DNA from: Pseudomonas sp. R4-35-07
GTDB lineage: Bacteria > Pseudomonadota > Gammaproteobacteria > Pseudomonadales > Pseudomonadaceae
Assembly (NCBI RefSeq): GCF_003852235.1
Contig: NZ_CP027732.1
Coordinates: forward strand, 3,534,001 to 3,598,000
Length of the DNA stretch: 64,000 nucleotides
Direction: 5' to 3'
Position numbers and translations under genes: made by a program. Shown piece after piece: positions 1 to 8,041 of the stretch; within the stretch, counting starts at the first letter, position 1, and the number at the start of each line of letters is the position of its first letter. Below the pieces are notes generated by a model, which made no database searches, was not told the origin of the DNA, and worked only from the letters and a program-made list of their open reading frames with translations.

Positions 1-1238
1 ATCCAGTCGCTGATCAGCGCCCAGTTGGCACCGTCCCACTGCTGCACCCGCGCCGAGCCGCCGCCCTCGTGGTCGCGGCAGGACAGCTTGAGGTTCTGCA
101 TCAGGCCCAGGTAGCCCATGTCTTTGAGGCGCGCATCGTCGATATTCAGGTGTTCCAGGCCCCAGCGGCCTTCTTCACCATTGAGCGGGCGCTTGCCGAA
201 GCGGGCCTGGCCGGTGCGGATCGCCTCCACCGCCACGGCGGCGTTCACCAGGCCTGAGTTGTAGTAAACACTGCCGAAGTTTTTCAGGTCCTTGAGGTCG
301 CTGTGGCCCTTGTCGAGGACGTACTGCTTGAGGCGTTTGTGGATCTCGAAGTCGCTGCCTGCCGGGTACGGCGTAAGCGCCAGGTAGCCTTTGGCGGCGA
401 CACCGGCGGGCAACACGTCTTCGCTGGAACTGGCCCAGATATCGCCGATGATATGGTCGACCGGGAAGCCGAAGCGCGCCGCCGTCTTCACTGCCACCGG
501 GGTGGATACGCCCCAGGTGCGCAGGAATACCCAGTCCGGATTGGCCTGGCGGACCTGGCGCCACTGCGCCGACTGCTCGTTGCCGGGGTCGGCCACCGGG
601 ATCTGGATATTTTCAAAACCGTATTTTTCGGCAAGCAGCTTCAACGGGCCGAGGGTTTCGCGACCGTAGGCCGAGTCGTGATAGACCGTGGCGATCTTCT
701 TGCCCTTGAGTTTGTCAAAGCCGCCTTCGCGCTCGGCGATGTAGTTCACCAGGGTCGAGGCCTCGCTGTAGAAGGTCAGCATCACCGGGAAGTTGTAGGG
801 AAATACCGTGCCATCGGTGGCTTCGGTGCGCCCGTAACCCAGGGTGATCAGCGGGATCTTGTCGACTTCCGCCCGTTCACTGAGGGCGTAGGCCGCCGGC
901 GCGCCGTTGGGCTGGTACACCGCGACCGGCGCGCCGTCCAGGCCATTCTTGAAGCGCTCGTAGCACTCGATGCCCTTCTCCGCCGTCCACTCGGTCTCGC
1001 ACTCCTGCCACACCAGCTTCACGCCGTTGATGCCGCCTTCGACTTCGTTGATATAGCGCAGGTAGTCGATCATCCCGGCCCACACCTGCACGCCGCTGGA
1101 GGCATAGGCACCGACACGGTAGGTCGCCAGGGGAATGAATTGCTGGTCGGGCGAGGCCATGGCCTGGGGCACGGCGCCGGCCAAGGCCGCCAGCGCGAAT
1201 GCAGTGCCGACCAGGGAACGTTTCAGGGATGCACGCAT
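1..1238 (-). CDS. ABC transporter substrate-binding protein, branched-chain amino acid type (3' end cut by window)
   Basis: Periplasmic solute receptor of a Liv/Bra-type ABC importer. 412 residues are visible and the reading frame leaves the window still open. The start is the ATG at 1238. It gives a signal peptide with a basic start (MRASLKR), a hydrophobic stretch and a likely cleavage after AMA near residue 28; the mature part opens with a FIPLATYRVGAY segment, as in type-1 periplasmic binding proteins. It lies 21 bases after livM in the same direction and is the last visible gene of the operon. The natural ligand cannot be told from sequence: this family covers branched-chain amino acids, amides, urea and aromatic acids. 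No second ATPase (LivF) is seen in the window and may lie just beyond base 1. Confidence 0.9.
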   Translation of the reverse strand, partial: MRASLKRSLVGTAFALAALAGAVPQAMASPDQQFIPLATYRVGAYASSGVQVWAGMIDYLRYINEVEGGINGVKLVWQECETEWTAEKGIECYERFKNGLDGAPVAVYQPNGAPAAYALSERAEVDKIPLITLGYGRTEATDGTVFPYNFPVMLTFYSEASTLVNYIAEREGGFDKLKGKKIATVYHDSAYGRETLGPLKLLAEKYGFENIQIPVADPGNEQSAQWRQVRQANPDWVFLRTWGVSTPVAVKTAARFGFPVDHIIGDIWASSSEDVLPAGVAAKGYLALTPYPAGSDFEIHKRLKQYVLDKGHSDLKDLKNFGSVYYNSGLVNAAVAVEAIRTGQARFGKRPLNGEEGRWGLEHLNIDDARLKDMGYLGLMQNLKLSCRDHEGGGSARVQQWDGANWALISDW

Positions 1239-1259
1239 GGAGATTCTCTTGAGGGAAGG

Positions 1260-2309
1260 TTAGAAGCGCAGCGGCCAGTGCCGCAGACGCTCACGCAGGT
1301 TGTGCAACAGGCGAATCAGGCCCTCGGGCTCCTTGATCAGGAACACGATGATCAACACGCCAAAGATGATTTTCTGCAGGTTCTGCAACTGCCCCGCATC
1401 CACCGCGCCGCCGAACAGCGCCTGCCCGACGTGGCTGAGCAGGATCGGCAGCAAGCTGATAAAGGCCGCGCCCACGAAGTTGCCGGCGATGCTGCCCATG
1501 CCACCGATAATGATGATGAACAGGATCTGGAACGAACGGTTGATATCAAAACTGCTGGCGCTGGCCGTGCCCAGGTAGGCGAAGGCCCACAGCGCACCGG
1601 CCACGCCTAAGTAAAACGAGCTGACCGCAAACGCCAGGCGCTTGTAGCGCACCACCGGGATGCCGACCACGGCAGCAGCAGTGTCCATGTCGCGGATCGC
1701 CATCCAGTTGCGCCCCACCTGGCTGCGCACCAGATTGACGGCGGTCCAGGTCAACAGCAGCACCGTGACCAGGGTCAGCCAGTAGCGGCCCAACGGGGTA
1801 TTGAGGTCGTGGCCGAACAGCGTCAGCTGCGGGGCGGAAATGGTCCCGGAAGAGCCGTAGTTATAGAACCAGGGGAATTTGACGAACAACCATTCAAGGA
1901 AAAACTGCGCCGCCAGCGTCGTCACCATCAGGTAGAAACCCTTGATCCGCGAGCTGGGCAGGCCGAACAACAGGCCCACCAGCGCGCTGATAATCCCGCC
2001 GCCGAGCAGCGCCACTGGCAAGCCCAACTCCGGCAGGCGCAGCAGAAAACCGTAGGTGGCGAAGGCCCCGACCGCCATGAAACCCGCCGCGCCGACCGAT
2101 GTCTGCCCGGTGTAACCGGTGAGCAGGTTCAGGCCCAGCCCGGCCAGCGACAGCACCAGAAACGGCACCAGAATCGCATTGAGCCAATAATCATCGCCCC
2201 ACAGCGGTACCGCGATAAACGCCAGCGCCAGCCAGGCGAACAGGCCCCAGGGCAAGCGACGCGGCACCAGCAGCAGCGGCGCCGTGGGTTGTGCAACAGA
2301 GGTCGACAT
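1260..2309 (-). CDS. livM: Branched-chain amino acid ABC transporter permease LivM-like
   Basis: Inner-membrane permease that pairs with the LivH-like protein to form the transport channel. The 349-residue protein is almost entirely hydrophobic helices and has the LivM segment NLLTGYTGQTSVGAAGFMAV near residue 60 and a cytoplasmic loop (RSQVGRNWMAIRDMDTAAA) that contacts the ATPase. The frame is open upstream to 2465, but that part is an arginine-rich out-of-frame reading of livH. I start at the ATG at 2309 (MSTSVAQPTAP), 4 bases after the livH stop, which suggests translational coupling. Confidence 0.9.
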   Translation of the reverse strand: MSTSVAQPTAPLLLVPRRLPWGLFAWLALAFIAVPLWGDDYWLNAILVPFLVLSLAGLGLNLLTGYTGQTSVGAAGFMAVGAFATYGFLLRLPELGLPVALLGGGIISALVGLLFGLPSSRIKGFYLMVTTLAAQFFLEWLFVKFPWFYNYGSSGTISAPQLTLFGHDLNTPLGRYWLTLVTVLLLTWTAVNLVRSQVGRNWMAIRDMDTAAAVVGIPVVRYKRLAFAVSSFYLGVAGALWAFAYLGTASASSFDINRSFQILFIIIIGGMGSIAGNFVGAAFISLLPILLSHVGQALFGGAVDAGQLQNLQKIIFGVLIIVFLIKEPEGLIRLLHNLRERLRHWPLRF

Positions 2310-2313
2310 GGCT

Positions 2314-3192
2314 TCAGACTCGCTCGATAGCGCGCTCGCCAAACAGGCCGGCGGGACGGATATACAGGAAGGCCAGGGCCACGACATAGGCGAACCACGG
2401 CGTGATGCCGCCGCCGATCCACGGGCCGATATACACCTCGGCGAGGTTCTCCGCCGCGCCGACAATCAGCCCGCCGACAATCGCCCCGCCAATCGAGGTG
2501 AAGCCGCCGATGATCAGCACCGGCAAGGCCTTGAGCACGACCAGCGACAAGGAGAACTGCACGCCCTGGCGCGCGCCCCACAACAGCCCGGCCACCAGCC
2601 CGACGATGCCGGCCACTGCCCAGACGATCTGCCAGATGCGGTTGAGGTTAATGCCAATGGACAGCGCCGCCGTGGTGTCATCCGCCACTGCGCGTAGCGA
2701 CACACCAATGCGGGTCTTGTTGAACAGCAGCGCGAGCGCCGTCACCAGCACCACGGCAGTGGCCGCAGCGATCAGGTCGAACTGGCTGAGCATCAGCGGG
2801 CCGACGAACAGCGGCACGTCATCGATGCCCAGGTCCAGCGCGCGCACCTGCGAGCCCATCAAGCCTTGCGCCAGGCCCTCGATGATGAACGACAGGCCCA
2901 GGGTGGCCATGAACAGGGTGATCTGCGAACGGTTCACCAGTGGCCGCAGCACCAAGCGTTCGATGAGCAAGGCGCCGACGACCATCACGATCACCGTCAG
3001 CAGCAACGCCAAGGCAAACGGTACGCCCTGGTCATGCAGGCTGACGAATGTCAGCGCGGCAAACAGCAGCATCGCGCCCTGGGCAAAGTTGAACACGCCG
3101 CTGGCCTTGTAGATCAGCACAAAGCCAATGGCGACCAGCGAATACAAGGTGCCGGCGAGCAGGCCGCCGAGCAGGGTTTCGAAGAAGGTCAT
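2314..3192 (-). CDS. livH: Branched-chain amino acid ABC transporter permease LivH-like
   Basis: Second inner-membrane permease of the importer, 292 residues. Typical LivH features are the N-terminal GLLAGTLYSLVAIGFVLIYK helix with ASGVFNFAQGAM following it, and the loop RAVADDTTAALSIGINLNRI that docks on the ATPase. A TTG codon lies directly upstream in frame, but the ATG at 3192 overlaps the livG stop by one base (TGATG), so I take it as the start. It sits between livG and livM in the usual order. Confidence 0.9.
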   Translation of the reverse strand: MTFFETLLGGLLAGTLYSLVAIGFVLIYKASGVFNFAQGAMLLFAALTFVSLHDQGVPFALALLLTVIVMVVGALLIERLVLRPLVNRSQITLFMATLGLSFIIEGLAQGLMGSQVRALDLGIDDVPLFVGPLMLSQFDLIAAATAVVLVTALALLFNKTRIGVSLRAVADDTTAALSIGINLNRIWQIVWAVAGIVGLVAGLLWGARQGVQFSLSLVVLKALPVLIIGGFTSIGGAIVGGLIVGAAENLAEVYIGPWIGGGITPWFAYVVALAFLYIRPAGLFGERAIERV

Positions 3193-3962
3193 CAATGTGT
3201 CACTCCCAGGTAGGCCGCAATCACCTCGGGATTGGCCTGCACCTCGGCGGGTGTGCCGTCGCCGACCTTGCGCCCGTAGTCGAGCACCACCACATGGTCG
3301 GACAGGCCCATCACCACGCCCATGTCGTGCTCGATCAACACCACGGTGGTGCCCAGGTCACGGTTCACGTCGGCGACGAAGCGCGCCATTTCCTGTTTTT
3401 CCTCGGCGTTCATCCCGGCCATGGGCTCATCCAACAACAACAGACTGGGCCCGGCGATCAACGCCCGGCCCAGTTCCACGCGCTTTTGCAAGCCATAGGA
3501 CAGGTTGCCCACCAGCACCTCGCGATGGGCTTGCAACTCCAGGAAGTCCAGGATGCCCTGGGCGCGCTCACGGAACGCTTCGGCTTCTCGCCGCGCGCGG
3601 GGCAAGCCGAGGGCCTGTTCGATGAAGGTGCTGCGCATATGCCGCGACAGGCCGGTGAGCAGGTTGTCCAGCACGCTCATTTTCTTGAACAGCGCATTGT
3701 TCTGGAACGTACGGCCGATGCCTCTGCGCGCAGCGCTCAGCGGGTCGATGCGATGCAGGCGTTGCGCCTCGAACAGGATCTCGCCGGCATCGAAGCGATA
3801 CACACCATTGAGCACGTTAAGCAGCGAGCTTTTGCCGGCGCCGTTAGGGCCGATCAGCGCGCAGATCTCACCGCGCCGCACCTCGAAAGACAACGCGTTG
3901 ATGGCCTTGACGCCTTTGAACGACAGCGAAATATCACGCACCTGGAGAATGGCCTGGCTCAT
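3192..3962 (-). CDS. livG: ABC transporter ATP-binding protein LivG-like
   Basis: Cytoplasmic ATPase of the importer, 256 residues, normal length for LivG. Walker A is GPNGAGKSS near residue 38, the signature region reads LSYGLQKRVELGRAL (the LSGGQ position varies, as is common in LivG), Walker B is LLLLDEPMAGM, and the switch histidine is in VVLIEHDMGVV. The gene begins four bases inside the end of the upstream acyl-ligase-like gene (ATGA overlap at 3959-3962) and shares one base with livH downstream, so the operon is tightly coupled. Confidence 0.93.
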   Translation of the reverse strand: MSQAILQVRDISLSFKGVKAINALSFEVRRGEICALIGPNGAGKSSLLNVLNGVYRFDAGEILFEAQRLHRIDPLSAARRGIGRTFQNNALFKKMSVLDNLLTGLSRHMRSTFIEQALGLPRARREAEAFRERAQGILDFLELQAHREVLVGNLSYGLQKRVELGRALIAGPSLLLLDEPMAGMNAEEKQEMARFVADVNRDLGTTVVLIEHDMGVVMGLSDHVVVLDYGRKVGDGTPAEVQANPEVIAAYLGVTH

Positions 3963-4807
3963 GCAATGTCCCGTTTGAATTCGGCCAGCCAGGTAGGCTC
4001 GGCAGTGGCTTTAAGCGGCTGCCAGATATAGCCCAGGCGCTGGAAGCCCAGCAGCGTACGCACACGATTTTTCAACAACCGGCGCAGGCCGCTTTGGGGA
4101 TGGGCGATGGCCCAGTCACACAGGCGTCGGCGCCAGGTGCCGCGGGGGGCAAGGCGGTTTTCGATGTCGTCGGCCAGGTGCTGCAAGCGTTCGGGCGACA
4201 GCAGCAGACCGGTGGGGGCAACTTCGCTGCGGTCGCGCCGCGCCGAGGCCAGGGTCTCCGGGAAGGCCAGGCCGTGGCCGCTGCTCAGCCATTGTTCCAA
4301 CACCACCGCGAGGCCACCTTGCCAGTGGGTGCCCTCCTCGCTCCACAGCAGGGTTTCGCCGGTGGGGTGCCACCAGCGGCTGATGCGTTGCGCGGGATCT
4401 ACGGGGCCAAGCAACTGGGCGAAGTCCAACCGTTGGGTGAACTCCCAATCGGGTTGGCGACCCTGCACGTAGGCGTGGCTGGGGCGAATGCGCCACAGCT
4501 GTTGCTGCAAGGCCTGGGGCTCCAGGCTGTCGGCCAGCGTCAGCACCTGCCCGCCCACCGACTGGGCGGCCAGCGCCAGCAACAATAGGTTCGGCTCAAA
4601 TGCGCCGCTGAGTGTCAGCCGCGACTGTTCGCTGAAGCCCTGCTGGCGCAAGCCGTCAGCCAAGCGTTCGACGTCGCGCAACGCGTCGATCCAGCGCCAG
4701 GCATGCCATTGACCTTGGCGCTTGTGGCGCAGGGCGATGTGCAACGGCGTGAGTTGCGCCCAGTGGTGCAGGCGTTCCAGGGCGGCTTTGGGTTCGGGCA
4801 CGCTCAT
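3959..4807 (-). CDS. Shrunken AMP-binding (acyl-CoA synthetase-like) protein without catalytic motifs
   Basis: The 282-residue protein begins like the N-terminus of a long-chain acyl-CoA ligase (ALERLHHWAQLTPLHIALRH, then a segment like the second subdomain, LADGLRQQGF). It then jumps to a segment found near the end of longer homologues (SEEGTHWQGGLAVVLEQW, ENRLAPRGTWRRRLCDWAI). The P-loop YTSGTTG and the later adenylate-forming motifs are absent, so it should not make an acyl adenylate. The frame is intact and joined to livG by a four-base overlap. I start at the ATG at 4807 because AGGAG lies about ten bases upstream; an in-frame upstream extension to 4870 is possible. Transporters of this type are often encoded beside full-length AMP-binding enzymes, so this looks like a degenerate or repurposed partner. 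Confidence 0.6.
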   Translation of the reverse strand: MSVPEPKAALERLHHWAQLTPLHIALRHKRQGQWHAWRWIDALRDVERLADGLRQQGFSEQSRLTLSGAFEPNLLLLALAAQSVGGQVLTLADSLEPQALQQQLWRIRPSHAYVQGRQPDWEFTQRLDFAQLLGPVDPAQRISRWWHPTGETLLWSEEGTHWQGGLAVVLEQWLSSGHGLAFPETLASARRDRSEVAPTGLLLSPERLQHLADDIENRLAPRGTWRRRLCDWAIAHPQSGLRRLLKNRVRTLLGFQRLGYIWQPLKATAEPTWLAEFKRDIA

Positions 4808-4881
4808 AGGGGTGATGCTCCTATCAGGGGTGGGCGTGCGGTGGTCCGCTGGCTGGGTTCTATCAGGCAATGCAAATCAAC

Positions 4882-4972
4882 TGTGGGAGGGGGCTTGCTC
4901 CCGATGGCGGTGGTTCAGTTAAACCACCTTTGACTGGCCCACTGCTATCGGGAGCAAGCCCCCTCCCACATT
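4882..4972. repeat. REPIN (paired REP palindromes)
   Basis: Two inverted REP units (TGTGGGAGGGGGCTTGCTCC at the left, its complement at the right) flank a short spacer. It lies between the monooxygenase gene and the liv operon. The right arm and spacer are also coding sequence: they form the last 20 or so residues of the monooxygenase frame. Confidence 0.9.
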
Positions 4973-6352
4973 GGTTTTGTGTAAGGTAGATAGGTCACGG
5001 TAGCTGGCGCCCGGATGGTTCGGCCTCAGCCGTGCGCCCTCGCCAAACAACTTCTCGCGCAAGGTGCCCTGGGCGTATTCGGTCTTGTACACCCCGCGCT
5101 TCTGCAACTCCGGCACCAACAAATCCACCGCGTCGATGAAGGTTTCGTGGGTCAGCGCATAGGCCAGGTTGAAGCCGTCCACATCGGTCTCTTCCACCCA
5201 TTCCTGGAGCAGGTCCGCCACCGTCTGCGGCCCGCCGACAAACAGCGGGCCAAAGCCCCCGATGCCGACCCAGTCGGCCAGTTCATTCGGCGTCCAGACC
5301 TTGTTCGGGTCCGCCGTGGAGAAGGCTTCCACCGCCGACTGGATGGCGTTGGTATGCACATGCTTGAGCGGCTCATCGGGCCTGAACCGGCTGAAATCGA
5401 TACCGGTCCAGCCGGAGATCAGCGCCATCGCGCCTTCGTAGCTGACATAGGACTTGTAGTCGTCGAACTTGGCCTTGGCCTGCGCGTCGGTCTCGCCGAC
5501 GATCACCGTTTGCAAGTTGAAGATCAGGATTTTGCGCGGATCACGCCCTGCCTCGGCCGCGCGCCGGCGAATATCGGCCACGGTCTTCTTCAGCAGCACC
5601 TTGGACGGCGCGGCCACGAACACGCACTCGGCCTGTTCGGCGGCGAACTGTTTGCCACGGCTCGAGGCCCCCGCCTGGTAGAGCACCGGCGTACGCTGTG
5701 GCGAGGGTTCACACAGGTGAATGCCGGGCACCTGGAAGTGTTTGCCCACATGGCGAATCTCGTGGATCTTGCTCGGGTCGCTGAAAATCCGGCGCTCGCG
5801 GTCACGCAGCACCGCGCCCTCTTCCCAGCTGCCTTCCCAGAGCTTGTAGCAAACTTCCAGGTATTCCTCGGCGTAGTCATAACGTGCGTCGTGTTCGGTC
5901 TGGGCCTTCTGGCCAAGGTTCTTGGCGCCGCTTTCCAGGTAGGACGTGACGATATTCCAACCGACGCGCCCCTTGGTCAGGTGATCGAGGGTGGAGAGCC
6001 TGCGTGCAAACGGATACGGATGCTCGAAGGACAGCGAGGCGGTCAGGCCGAACCCTAGGTGCTCGGTAACCAGCGCCATCGGCGTGATCAGCGATAACGG
6101 ATCATTGACCGGCACCTGCGTCGCCTGGCGGATCGCCGCGTCGCCGTTGCCGTGGTAGACATCGTAGATCCCAAGCACATCGGCGATGAACAGCCCATCG
6201 AATTTGCCCCGCTCGAGGATTTTTGCGAGGTCGGTCCAGTATTCCAGGTCCTTGTATTGCCACGAACGGTCGCGCGGGTGCGCCCACAACCCAGGCGATT
6301 GATGGCCGACACAATTCATGTCGAAGGCATTCAAGCGGATTTCGCGGGCCAT
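4919..6352 (-). CDS. LLM-class FMN-dependent monooxygenase (NtaA/SnaA/DszA family)
   Basis: Cytoplasmic flavin-dependent oxygenase of the luciferase-like family, 477 residues including an unusual tail. Family hallmarks are MNCVGHQSPGLWAHP near residue 13, the KFDGLFIADVLG strand, EPSPQRTPVLYQAGASS and the final LRPNHPGASYRDL. Relatives oxidise nitrilotriacetate, EDTA, sulfones or other C-N and C-S compounds using FMNH2 from a separate reductase. The SfnB-like neighbour argues for a sulfur source, but the substrate is not determined. Normal homology ends around PGASYRDL. The last residues, including NVGGGLLPIAVGQ, are translated from the REPIN that follows, because the stop codon lies inside the repeat. 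The start ATG shares one base with the upstream stop. Confidence 0.88.
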   Translation of the reverse strand: MAREIRLNAFDMNCVGHQSPGLWAHPRDRSWQYKDLEYWTDLAKILERGKFDGLFIADVLGIYDVYHGNGDAAIRQATQVPVNDPLSLITPMALVTEHLGFGLTASLSFEHPYPFARRLSTLDHLTKGRVGWNIVTSYLESGAKNLGQKAQTEHDARYDYAEEYLEVCYKLWEGSWEEGAVLRDRERRIFSDPSKIHEIRHVGKHFQVPGIHLCEPSPQRTPVLYQAGASSRGKQFAAEQAECVFVAAPSKVLLKKTVADIRRRAAEAGRDPRKILIFNLQTVIVGETDAQAKAKFDDYKSYVSYEGAMALISGWTGIDFSRFRPDEPLKHVHTNAIQSAVEAFSTADPNKVWTPNELADWVGIGGFGPLFVGGPQTVADLLQEWVEETDVDGFNLAYALTHETFIDAVDLLVPELQKRGVYKTEYAQGTLREKLFGEGARLRPNHPGASYRDLSTLHKTNVGGGLLPIAVGQSKVV

Positions 6353-6678
6353 CAGAGCACTCCGTTGAGGTGGTAGTTGCCGACGACCTGGTATTTCCAG
6401 CGCAACGGGTCATCCACCGACGATGGCAGCGCGGTGCGTTGGCCGGTCAGTTCGAATTCAGCGTTGCTCGCAGCGATAAGGGCTTGGGCCGCCGCGATCT
6501 GGGCTTCGGTGAGGGCGACCGGGCTGGGGTCGGTTTCGGCACGCTCGAACAGGGCGGCGGCCACGTCGACACGAATCTGCACATCGCCGAAGCGGCTGAT
6601 CACATAAGGGTCGTCGCTGCGCTCGACAAAGCGGCGGGTGGTTTCCAGCAGTTGGCGTGCCTGGTTCAGTGCGGTCAT
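6352..6678 (-). CDS. Free-standing C-terminal domain of an SfnB/acyl-CoA dehydrogenase-like protein
   Basis: A 108-residue protein whose second half parallels the end of the SfnB-like protein encoded just upstream: both contain VVAQAKVLSAETALLAS-like helices and finish with DPLRWKYQVVGNYHLNGVL here versus DPARWKYHLIGNFVLNGVK there. It lacks the FAD- and substrate-binding N-terminal domains of an acyl-CoA dehydrogenase, so it is unlikely to be catalytic alone. It is in frame, 12 bases after the SfnB-like gene, and coupled to the monooxygenase by TGATG. It may be a partial duplication kept as a helical partner subunit, or a slowly decaying copy. The function is unknown. Confidence 0.65.
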   Translation of the reverse strand: MTALNQARQLLETTRRFVERSDDPYVISRFGDVQIRVDVAAALFERAETDPSPVALTEAQIAAAQALIAASNAEFELTGQRTALPSSVDDPLRWKYQVVGNYHLNGVL

Positions 6679-6690
6679 GGGCAGGGCTCC

Positions 6691-7887
6691 TCAGTTCCAG
6701 GCGTGGCGCGCAGGCTTCACGCCGTTGAGCACAAAGTTGCCGATCAGGTGGTACTTCCAGCGCGCCGGGTCGTGCAGGGTGTGGGTGCGTGCGTTACGCC
6801 AGAAACGGTCGAGGTTGTACTTGCCGGTGACCGAGCGAGTGCCGGCCAACTCGAAGAGTTGGCTGCTGGCAAGCAACGCTGTTTCAGCGGAAAGCACCTT
6901 GGCCTGGGCGACGACCAGCGAGGCATTGGCGACGGTGTCTTCAGTCGGTTCGGCGAGGGCCAGGTCGACCGCTCTGCCGGCCTTGGCGAGGATCGCTTCG
7001 GTGCCGTGCACGCGCCACTCCAGGTCGCCGATGGCGGCAATAGTGAACGGGTCCTGCCAGCCGTGCTCCTGTTGGCTGTCGATCCAGGGTCGCGCCTGGC
7101 GGGCGTGAATCTTCGCCTGCTCCAGCGCTCCCAGCGCAATGCCGGTATCGACTGCGGCCTGGATAATCTGCGAGATCGGGCCGTTGGCGGTGGGTTGATC
7201 GAACGCCAGGTGTGCGGGGATGACCGCACTCGAGGGCACGCTCACACCGTCGAGGGTTACCCCACCACTGGCGGTCGTGCGTTGGCCGAAGCCGTCCCAG
7301 CTGTCGATCACCGTGAGGCCGGGCGCATCGCGCTCGACGAAGGCAATCAGCGCCTGCCCGTGCTCGTTGTTGCCGACGGTCGGGACGATGTGCGCAAACA
7401 GCGCGCCGGTGCAATAGAACTTCTCGCCGTCAATGCGCGCGGTGTCGCCGTCGACGCGAATCTGCGTGTCAAAGGTCCCGGCGTTTTTGCTCTTGGCTTC
7501 GGAAAACGCATTGCCGAAGCGATAGCCCGCCAGCACCTTGCCGAAGTAGTGGCGCTTTTGCTCCTCAGTGGCGGTTTGCAGCAGGATATCCACCACGCCG
7601 AGGTGGTTCTGCGGGATCTGCCCCAGGGAAGGGTCGGCGGCGGAGATCAACTTGATCACCTCGGCCACGGTCACATAGGACACCTCGGCGCCACCGTAGG
7701 CTTTGGGAATGGTGATGCCCCACAGGCCGCTGGCGGAAAACTCATCGAGTTCCGCCACCGGCAGGCGCCGCTCACGGTCGCGCTCGCTGGCCTCCAGGGC
7801 AAACCGCGCCGCCAGCCGCGTGGCGACCTGGATGGCTTCCGCGTCCGAGCGAATGATATGGGCAGGGTGTTGAGGGTGGGCTGACAT
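6691..7887 (-). CDS. sfnB: SfnB-family sulfur acquisition oxidoreductase (acyl-CoA dehydrogenase fold)
   Basis: The 398-residue protein has the acyl-CoA dehydrogenase layout: an N-terminal helical domain (ELDEFSASGLWGITIPKAYGG, about 48-68), a beta domain (KFYCTGALFAHIVPTVGNN) and a C-terminal four-helix domain ending in HAWN. SfnB-type proteins are flavoenzymes induced during sulfur starvation and linked to growth on dimethyl sulfone or other organosulfur compounds. It is first in an operon with the small C-terminal ORF and the flavin monooxygenase. A possible sigma-54 promoter lies about 100 bases upstream, in line with SfnR-type control. The start is the ATG at 7887. The SfnB assignment is by family; the substrate is inferred. 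Confidence 0.82.
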   Translation of the reverse strand: MSAHPQHPAHIIRSDAEAIQVATRLAARFALEASERDRERRLPVAELDEFSASGLWGITIPKAYGGAEVSYVTVAEVIKLISAADPSLGQIPQNHLGVVDILLQTATEEQKRHYFGKVLAGYRFGNAFSEAKSKNAGTFDTQIRVDGDTARIDGEKFYCTGALFAHIVPTVGNNEHGQALIAFVERDAPGLTVIDSWDGFGQRTTASGGVTLDGVSVPSSAVIPAHLAFDQPTANGPISQIIQAAVDTGIALGALEQAKIHARQARPWIDSQQEHGWQDPFTIAAIGDLEWRVHGTEAILAKAGRAVDLALAEPTEDTVANASLVVAQAKVLSAETALLASSQLFELAGTRSVTGKYNLDRFWRNARTHTLHDPARWKYHLIGNFVLNGVKPARHAWN

Positions 7888-7986
7888 GGGCCGACTCCAG
7901 GCTCCGAAGGAATAACAGAGCGTTTGCAGGAGTCGTGCCTGAATTTAATCATCAGCTAAATCATGGTATTACAGGTTAACGAAGGC

Positions 7987-8003
7987 AGCGGAACGGCTGC
8001 CAG
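7987..8003 (-). promoter_or_regulatory. Possible sigma-54 promoter for the sfnB operon
   Basis: Read on the minus strand the sequence is CTGGCAGCCGTTCCGCT, with GG and GC spaced by ten bases as in -24/-12 promoters. It keeps TGGCA and GC but departs from consensus at CACG and TTGC. It would start transcription about 90 bases before the sfnB ATG. Known sfn operons use the sigma-54 activator SfnR, which fits, but the match is only moderate. Confidence 0.35.
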
Positions 8004-8041
8004 GCCAGCAAAATGTCCATCCACTGTTGCCGAGCGAACAG

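Noticed and set aside
303..1610. 435-codon plus-strand frame at the left edge
   Set aside because: Opposite the substrate-binding protein and livM genes; the minus-strand reading carries a clear signal peptide and family motifs.
2310..2465. Upstream in-frame extension of livM
   Set aside because: It overlaps the 3' end of livH, is arginine/serine-rich, and lacks family similarity; the ATG at 2309 fits the operon spacing.
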